Below, piece after piece: positions 22,800-27,587 of a stretch of 27,587 nucleotides of DNA. This DNA comes from an uncultured Eubacteriales bacterium (GTDB taxonomy: Bacteria; Bacillota; Clostridia; Oscillospirales; Butyricicoccaceae), in assembly GCA_910579575.1 (NCBI GenBank), contig CAJTUM010000027.1:1-27587 (forward strand), read 5' to 3'. Position 1 is the stretch's first letter. The number at the start of each line of letters is the position of its first letter. The notes under the pieces were generated by a model that saw only the letters and a list, made by a program, of their open reading frames with translations, was not told the DNA's origin and did no database searches. The position numbers and the translations under genes are program-made.

Positions 22800-22919
22800 T
22801 TGTCATTGCCTTCTTTATCTCAATTAACGTATACGCTGCGATTCAATTCGGCTGTTTTCCTAAAATTAATTATGTTTCTACTTTTTTTACCTGCCTTAAT
22901 AAAAAATGATGAAAGCTCA

Positions 22920-22958
22920 AAAGGGAGACCGCTTCTTTCTGAAGCGGCTCCCTTACGA
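22920..22958 (-). terminator. Terminator of the amidohydrolase gene
   Basis: GGGAGACCGCTTC (22923-22935) pairs with GAAGCGGCTCCC (22941-22952) with one bulge; four T follow on the minus strand. It also forms the right edge of the restriction-modification insert. Confidence 0.75.
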
Positions 22959-22999
22959 GGGGCTTTTTCTTGTGCGTTTCTCGCCGGCGGCGCGGCCTT

Positions 23000-24163
23000 T
23001 TAGAGGGATTTGTTGTAGGGAACGCCGTCGATCATGGTCATCAAGCACTTGCTCAGGCTGCTGAAGGGATGACCGCTGAAGACAGCCAAGTCGGCGTCCT
23101 TGCCCACCTCAATGCTGCCAACCTTGTCGGCCACGCCCAGCAGCTTGGCCGGGTTGATGGTAACACCTTCAAAGGCGGCCTGTTCGCTCAGGCCGTTGAC
23201 CATCAGGATACCCACGGTAGCAGGCAGGAACTGGGTCTGAGAACCTGTGTCGGCCGTCAGGCAGACTGTGATGCCGGCTTCGTCCAGAGCGGCCGGCGTG
23301 TGCAGGCTCAGGCCGTGGATTTCTTGCTTGCCCGGTCCCCACAGATGGGGGCCCACCACGCAGGTTACGTTGTTTTCCTGGAGCACGTCGGTGATTTTAT
23401 ACCCCTCGGTGGCGTGTTCAATGGAGAAATCCAGGTCGTATTCCTTGCAGATGCGGATAGCGGTGCAGATATCGTCGGCCCGATGGGCGTGGATGCGGCA
23501 CTTCATCTGGCGGCGCATGACGGGAACCAGCGCGTCCAGCTTAAAATCGGGCTTGGGCGCTTTGGAGGGGTCCTTTTCTGCGGCCAGCAGGGCGTCGGAA
23601 TAATGCTTGGCTTCATAGAAGGTCTGGCGCAGCAGGGCGGCGGTTCCCATACGGGTCATGGGCATTTTGTTTTTGGTTCCGTAAACGCGCTTGGGGTTTT
23701 CGCCCATGGCAAATTTCATCTGCTCTGTGCCGGGAATAATCATCTCCTCGGCCGTATGGCCCCGCAGCTTGTATACAATGCCTGTGCCGCCGCAGACGTT
23801 GGCCGAACCGGGCAGAGTGCAGACTGTGGTAAAGCCGGCGCCGCGCACTTTGTCGATGGAGTAATCGCAGGGGTTGATCGCGTCCGCCGCCCGCACTTGA
23901 GGCGTAATGGGGTCGCTCATCTCGTTGCCGTCCTTGCACAGGGCGGGCATGGTGTCCGGCTCGTTGAAGTTGGAAATGTGGGTGTGGGCGTCGATCAGAC
24001 CGGGAGTCACCCAGCCGCCCTTCACGTCGATCACTTCCGCGTCGGCGGGGATGGACACGTTGGCCCCCACGGCGGTGATTTTGCCCTTTTCGACCAGGAC
24101 GGTTCCATTTTCATAGGTCTCGCCGGTCACAGTCACGATTTTGCCGTTGGTAATCGCAATCAT
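23000..24163 (-). CDS. Imidazolonepropionase-like amidohydrolase
   Basis: A 387-residue metal-dependent hydrolase of usual length. The order of family motifs is complete: the N-terminal beta sandwich (ITNGKIVTVTGETYENGTVL), the metal site GLIDAHTH at about 55-62, then RIHAHRADD, FSIEHATEGYKI, the Asp in TADTGS, and the C-terminal GSIEVGKDADLAVF. These enzymes hydrolyse C-N bonds of cyclic amides, isoaspartyl-type peptides or related compounds; the substrate cannot be told. ATG 24163 has AAGGAG ten bases upstream. It is transcribed alone. Confidence 0.92.
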   Translation of the reverse strand: MIAITNGKIVTVTGETYENGTVLVEKGKITAVGANVSIPADAEVIDVKGGWVTPGLIDAHTHISNFNEPDTMPALCKDGNEMSDPITPQVRAADAINPCDYSIDKVRGAGFTTVCTLPGSANVCGGTGIVYKLRGHTAEEMIIPGTEQMKFAMGENPKRVYGTKNKMPMTRMGTAALLRQTFYEAKHYSDALLAAEKDPSKAPKPDFKLDALVPVMRRQMKCRIHAHRADDICTAIRICKEYDLDFSIEHATEGYKITDVLQENNVTCVVGPHLWGPGKQEIHGLSLHTPAALDEAGITVCLTADTGSQTQFLPATVGILMVNGLSEQAAFEGVTINPAKLLGVADKVGSIEVGKDADLAVFSGHPFSSLSKCLMTMIDGVPYNKSL

Positions 24164-24266
24164 TTCGCCAAATCTCCTTGTTTTTTTATACTATCAAAGC
24201 CCAAAAAGGCTTTAACGTCTTTGTTTTTACCCTTCCTTTGGCGGAGCCTCGTCCGCCCTGTTCTTT

Positions 24267-24295
24267 ATTATAGCACGAAAAGCCTTTGTCGGAAA
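24267..24295 (-). promoter_or_regulatory. Amidohydrolase promoter (extended -10)
   Basis: TGCTATAAT (24275-24267) with TTTCCG 17 bases upstream (24295-24290). The leader contains a small hairpin, AAAGCC-N6-GGCTTT, near 24197-24214. Confidence 0.6.
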
Positions 24296-24375
24296 CGATT
24301 TCCCCAATTTTATTGAAAATGTTCAAAATTCAGCCCGATTGGCGGCGGAACGAAGGCGCGGCAATCGGCGGTTTC

Positions 24376-25041
24376 TTAGAGGTAAAACCAAATCAACCCG
24401 GCGGTAAGCAAGGCCAGGTTGGCGGCCATATGGCACAGCCAGGCGGCGCAAAGGCCCATCCGCCGGCAAGCCAGGCAAAAAAGCAGCCCGACGACAAAAA
24501 GAACCCAAAAGGCGACAAAGGTCTGCCAGGGCGGAAACCAGCCCTTCATCATCACCCCGTGATAAAGGGAAAACAAACCGGCGCTGAACAGAGCGGCTGT
24601 GACGGGTGGAACGCCGTCGGCGGCCAACAGCTGAAAACAGAACCCCCGAAAGAAAAATTCCTCCAGAAAAGCGCCGGGCAAAGCGATCAGCAAACCGGCT
24701 GTCAAAAACAATCCGATGGAAAGGGCGCCGTCTTGGGCCAAGGCTTGGTTGATCGGGGTTAAATCAACAAAGCGGGCCGCGGTCAAAGCCAGACCGGTAA
24801 AAATCAGATAGGCCAGGGCTGCCAACAGACGCCTTTTCCGGCGTCCCTGCCGCGGGCAGCCCAGCCGCAGCGAGCCGCCCTGCCAAAGCAGCGCCAAAAC
24901 GGGCGCTAAGCCCAGCAGCAAAAATTTCAACAGCGTTTTGGCGGCTTGATCCGGCATATCCGGCCCCAGCACAGCCAACAGGACGCAGCAAACCACGCCG
25001 GTCAGCCCCGCGACGCCTGTCCGCAGACGATTCATCTCCAT
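24376..25041 (-). CDS. CPBP-family intramembrane metalloprotease
   Basis: A 221-residue membrane protein with about six helices. The CPBP (Abi/Rce1-like) motifs are EEFFFRG at about 127-133, LYHG with His161, and CHMAAN with His204, the expected Glu and His residues of the active site. Members cleave peptides within the membrane, for example in bacteriocin maturation or self-immunity; the role here is unknown. I start at ATG 25041 because GAGGAGGAAGGG lies immediately upstream; the open frame continues to 25113 without support. Confidence 0.85.
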   Translation of the reverse strand: MEMNRLRTGVAGLTGVVCCVLLAVLGPDMPDQAAKTLLKFLLLGLAPVLALLWQGGSLRLGCPRQGRRKRRLLAALAYLIFTGLALTAARFVDLTPINQALAQDGALSIGLFLTAGLLIALPGAFLEEFFFRGFCFQLLAADGVPPVTAALFSAGLFSLYHGVMMKGWFPPWQTFVAFWVLFVVGLLFCLACRRMGLCAAWLCHMAANLALLTAGLIWFYL

Positions 25042-25111
25042 AACCCTTCCTCCTCTGTTCTGTCCTGTCATTCTTATGAGGAAAGAGGCGGAACTATGAT
25101 GGGCAGACAAC

Positions 25112-25144
25112 AAAAAGCGCCGGCCCGAAACCGAGCGGCGCTTT
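25112..25144 (-). terminator. Orphan minus-strand terminator
   Basis: AAAGCGCCG (25114-25122) pairs with CGGCGCTTT (25136-25144), with five T on the minus side. No recognised minus-strand gene lies directly upstream. Confidence 0.6.
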
Positions 25145-25438
25145 CTGCTTCTTTATTGTTGTGGGGGGAATAAAGAGAGGGTTGTGCTGTTATTATCATA
25201 GCATATCCGCGGCGGAATGTATGGATAATGTGTGAAAGAAGTTTGAAAAATTTTTGATTATTCTCAGCAAGCGCCTGCAAGGGCGCTTTGTATCTTGCAA
25301 ACCGAAATATTGTCGCCAAAGCCGCTCTTTTTCTGAAAATTCAAATTCTGATCCGGCCGAAGAACCGCCCGCCGGAAGCCGCGCAATCCAAAGATAGCCG
25401 GGGTAAAACACAGGACTGACCACCGACGGCGCAAGCGC
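25145..25438. other. Intergenic stretch, no supported gene
   Basis: About 290 bases between two terminators. It has a small hairpin (AAGCGCC-N6-GGCGCTT near 25269) and a minus frame of 75 codons starting at GTG, without a ribosome site or recognisable family. I make no call. Confidence 0.5.
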
Positions 25439-25469
25439 AAAAAACTCCGGTCAAAAACCGGAGTTTTTT
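25439..25469. terminator. Bidirectional terminator of the collagen/glycosyltransferase operon
   Basis: AAAAAACTCCGG (25439-25450) pairs with CCGGAGTTTTTT (25458-25469) around seven bases. It lies 28 bases after the glycosyltransferase stop. Confidence 0.9.
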
Positions 25470-25497
25470 GGTTTCCTGTCCTGGGCCAAACGTTCGC

Positions 25498-26592
25498 TCA
25501 TTCGGGCGGGTTGGCGGCGGAAGAACGGCGGTAAAACGCCAGGTTTTGTTTCAGCCTGTCGTTTTGGGGAGCCAGCGCCATGGCCTTTTCCCCATATTCC
25601 AGCGCCCGGCCAAAAGCGCCCAGGTTCCAGGCGGCCAAGGCGGCCAGATCCCAGGGCAGAGCGCCCCAGGCAAAGGCTTCGTTGATGTAATCTGGGCTGC
25701 GCTCTCTTATGGCCAAGGCGCTTTCGCACATCAACAGCACGCCGGGCCAGTTTTGCCTCTGATAAAAATACTGGGCGCACTCCACATACCCTTCTCGCAG
25801 GTCGGGCGCCTCGGCGACGGCCCGATAAAGCCAGCTCAGCGCCGGCTGCTCTTGGCCCTGTGCCAACAGACACTGGGAGAGATACCGCATGGAGGCGGCT
25901 CGCTCCGGTTTCCATCGGTTGGCGGGCAGCGACAGGCCGCGCAGCAGCTGGCTTTGGGCCTTTTCCCATTGGCCGGCGTAGAGATATTCCCGGCCCAGGT
26001 AATGGGCGCATCGTGGGTCCTGAGGATTTTCCTGAACAGCCAATTCCAACAGAGGCAAATATTGCCTGCGTGGCTTTTCTGGGTCAGGCCAATGATGCAA
26101 ACAAACCCCTTGCGCCAGGCCAGGCTGGCAAAGCTCCGCCCCCTGCCAGACCAGCGTCTCATGGACGGGATACCGCCAGCGGAAGCCCTGGCGGGTATGG
26201 ATTTTGTCGTGCCAGAACACCATGCCGTCGCCGCCTTCGGGCAGATGGCTCCATACATATCGGTAACGGTATTGAGGCCGGTTTTGCTCCGCCGCCGCCC
26301 GCTCCAGAGCCTGGCGCCAGCCGGGGTCGAAAATCTCATCCAAATCTGTGCAGATATAGAGATCGCCGTCCTCGGGCGTCAGCTCCAGCGAAAGATTGCG
26401 GGCGTCGTCAAAACGCCAGGGCTGGATTGCTCGGCGAAAAACATGGGCGCCCAATTGTTCTAACCGCTCCGGCGAGCCGTCGGCAGAGCCCGTATCCAGG
26501 ACATAAACCCCGTCCGCTTCGGACATAGAGGCCATCCACCGGGCGGCGAATTTTGCCTCGTCCCGGCAGATGGCGTAGACATAGAGCTTCAT
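25498..26592 (-). CDS. Family 2 glycosyltransferase with C-terminal TPR-like repeats
   Basis: A 364-residue cytoplasmic protein. Residues 1-165 are a GT-A domain: KLYVYAICRDEAKF, VLDTGSADGS, and the metal-binding D-x-D in CTDLDEIFDP (Asp83, Asp85). The rest is a run of helical pairs like TPR (for example CAHYLGREYLYAGQWEKAQS and ALEYGEKAMALAPQN). Such enzymes transfer sugars from nucleotide donors to proteins or surface polymers. The ATG (26592) overlaps the stop of the collagen-like gene as ATGA, so the two are coupled; the likely acceptor is that protein, as proposed for collagen-like spore glycoproteins in C. difficile (inference). Confidence 0.88.
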   Translation of the reverse strand: MKLYVYAICRDEAKFAARWMASMSEADGVYVLDTGSADGSPERLEQLGAHVFRRAIQPWRFDDARNLSLELTPEDGDLYICTDLDEIFDPGWRQALERAAAEQNRPQYRYRYVWSHLPEGGDGMVFWHDKIHTRQGFRWRYPVHETLVWQGAELCQPGLAQGVCLHHWPDPEKPRRQYLPLLELAVQENPQDPRCAHYLGREYLYAGQWEKAQSQLLRGLSLPANRWKPERAASMRYLSQCLLAQGQEQPALSWLYRAVAEAPDLREGYVECAQYFYQRQNWPGVLLMCESALAIRERSPDYINEAFAWGALPWDLAALAAWNLGAFGRALEYGEKAMALAPQNDRLKQNLAFYRRSSAANPPE

Positions 26593-27359
26593 CCGTCCAG
26601 ACGGACCACCGTCAGGGATAGATCCTGATAATGGGCGGCCGTTCCTTGGTTGAGTACCGTCAGCCGTCCCCCTTGGGTGCTGATTAACGCGGATAGAACC
26701 GCCTCGGGCTGGCGGATGTCAGCGCTTCCGCCGGGCACAGGCTCGCCCTCCATCAGCAGGGATAGGCGAAGGGGGCCGGTTTCAAAATTGGATACCGAGC
26801 CCCGCAGAAGCGCCAGATAAGCGCCCGGCGCCAGCTGCACTGTATCCGGCCCGACCAACTGGGCGCTGGCGCCGCCCTGAGCGGCTAAAGCAAAGATCAG
26901 GTTTTGGCCGTCCGCCACGCTTTGCCCGCCCACTACTGGGTCCACCCCAGCGAGAAAGGCGTTGGAAGCCACGGGTCCCATGGGACCAGTAGGGCCCATA
27001 GGGCCGGCGGGGCCAGTGGGTCCGGGTATTGCGGGAGGCATGGGAGGCCGACATTCGCTAGGCGGGCACACCGGCGGGGCGACGGACGGGCCGCCGCAGT
27101 TGCAAGTCAGGTTCAAAGGGCCCTGTTGGCCGCCATAGGTCCACATAGGCTCATAAACCGGGGTCGTCTCCTGCAAAGGCGCCAGCTCTCCTTGCTCTCC
27201 TCTTTCCACATAGGCGCCGTCGGGGCGCACTCGGATCACCCGACGGATACGGGGCGGCCGGTCCGCAGGCCGAGAAAAAGGCTCTATGCGGGAACAGTCT
27301 CGACGGGTCATCGGCTGCTCTGCGCCCCAATCCTGTTCGCTGAAATCAAATTCGTTCAA
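26589..27359 (-). CDS. Collagen-like surface/spore protein (BclA-like)
   Basis: A 256-residue protein. The N-terminal 110 residues are charged then Pro/Cys-rich (LTCNCGG, PPVCPPSEC). Residues about 113-130 are six perfect G-P-x triplets (GPTGPAGPMGPTGPMGPV). Residues about 131-256 are a beta-rich domain like the C-terminal trimerisation domain of BclA-type exosporium proteins. No signal peptide is visible, as usual for proteins assembled on the spore from the mother cell. The start is TTG 27359 with GGAGG eight bases upstream. A sigmaK-like promoter lies upstream. The collagen part is very short compared with classical BclA. Confidence 0.85.
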   Translation of the reverse strand: MNEFDFSEQDWGAEQPMTRRDCSRIEPFSRPADRPPRIRRVIRVRPDGAYVERGEQGELAPLQETTPVYEPMWTYGGQQGPLNLTCNCGGPSVAPPVCPPSECRPPMPPAIPGPTGPAGPMGPTGPMGPVASNAFLAGVDPVVGGQSVADGQNLIFALAAQGGASAQLVGPDTVQLAPGAYLALLRGSVSNFETGPLRLSLLMEGEPVPGGSADIRQPEAVLSALISTQGGRLTVLNQGTAAHYQDLSLTVVRLDG

Positions 27360-27399
27360 TCTGGTTCCCTCCTATCTCAGGTGCAGATACACCTTGGTA

Positions 27400-27427
27400 C
27401 AGGATATGCGACGCCAGGAAGCGGAGT
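27400..27427 (-). promoter_or_regulatory. Possible sigmaK-type promoter of the collagen-like gene
   Basis: On the minus strand AC (27427-27426), 17 bases, then CATATCCTG (27408-27400) resembles AC-N17-CATANNNTA except for the last base. This fits late mother-cell expression but is a weak motif. Confidence 0.35.
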
Positions 27428-27484
27428 GCGGCAAAAAAAAACCGCCTTTCATCGATTTTTTTGCAAATCGTCGGGAACGAACGT

Positions 27485-27513
27485 TTGTGTTTCTCGCCGG
27501 TATATGGTATAAT
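27485..27513 (+). promoter_or_regulatory. Promoter of a gene beyond the right edge
   Basis: TTGTGT (27485-27490), a 17-base spacer and TATAAT (27508-27513), reading out of the window. Confidence 0.65.
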
Positions 27514-27537
27514 GTCCGCAGGATAATATACCAGGGC

Positions 27538-27569
27538 CCCATCGAAGATGGGACGCCGGGAATCCGGCG
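27538..27569 (+). promoter_or_regulatory. Two tandem hairpins in the outgoing leader
   Basis: CCCATC-GAA-GATGGG (27538-27552) and CGCCGG-GAAT-CCGGCG (27554-27569) lie one base apart in the leader after the promoter. This could be the start of a structured RNA or riboswitch, but the window ends too soon to classify it. Confidence 0.45.
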
Positions 27570-27587
27570 AGGGGATTTGCGGGAATT

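Noticed and set aside
22970..24316. 448-codon open frame antisense to the amidohydrolase
   Set aside because: His/Gly/Val-rich shadow of a well-conserved enzyme gene; no ribosome site.
25196..25423. 75-codon minus-strand frame with GTG start
   Set aside because: No ribosome site, no family resemblance, ends without a terminator at its stop.
1..27587. CRISPR array or insertion sequence
   Set aside because: No regularly spaced repeats with unique spacers and no transposase-like protein were seen; the only direct repeat is the two-copy 39-bp unit.

Overview
The window looks like chromosome from a spore-forming, high-GC member of the Clostridia, probably Oscillospiraceae-like (inference from gene content and codon use, not from a marker gene). 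Sporulation genes spoVAC-spoVAD-spoVAE, spoIID and spoIIQ, a collagen-like spore-surface candidate, and a sodium-pump decarboxylase beta subunit support this. The backbone is GC-rich. Two blocks are clearly AT-rich and probably acquired: about 3440-7050, beside tRNA-Arg, and about 21500-22900, a restriction-modification pair.

Layout, left to right. 1-1575: end of a biotin carrier subunit and the complete membrane beta subunit of a Na+-pumping decarboxylase, then a terminator. 1800-3282: a MATE exporter. 3269-3438: tRNA-Arg(CCT) with its own promoter and terminator. 3439-7050: AT-rich block on the minus strand holding, in transcription order, a strong promoter, a candidate 36-residue Cys/Trp/Tyr-rich peptide, a ten-codon mini-ORF, a 14-bp hairpin, an S41-type lipoprotein protease and an ABC exporter interrupted by two apparent frameshifts. 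It ends at a LysR gene that has lost its effector domain. 7562-10562: a strong promoter with two matching inverted-repeat operators drives a Tp47-like lipoprotein and a ferric-reductase-like membrane protein with a covalent-FMN domain, separated by a terminator-like hairpin. 10570-13720: a BlaI-type repressor, an M56 protease sensor, a translationally coupled 80-residue secreted peptide, then a second unit of two exported proteins of unknown function.

13874-14216: tRNA-Leu(TAA) with promoter and terminators. 14260-16175: spoVAC-AD-AE (dipicolinic acid transport into the forespore) behind a sigmaG-like promoter. 16358-17439: an unidentified membrane protein and a 39-bp direct repeat. 17555-19547: spoIID (mother cell) and spoIIQ (forespore, with a sigmaF-like promoter), which act together during engulfment. 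19595-21372: a large NYN-domain protein. 21503-22799: MT-A70 adenine methyltransferase and BglII/BstYI-like endonuclease. 23000-25041: an imidazolonepropionase-like amidohydrolase and a CPBP membrane protease. 25498-27427: a collagen-like protein with an ATGA-coupled glycosyltransferase. 27485-27587: a promoter and structured leader for a gene beyond the window.

The best candidates for undescribed biology are the small-peptide/S41/ABC locus in the tRNA-Arg block, the BlaI-M56-small-secreted-protein locus, and the twin-operator Tp47/flavoprotein operon. No CRISPR array, integrase or transposase was seen.
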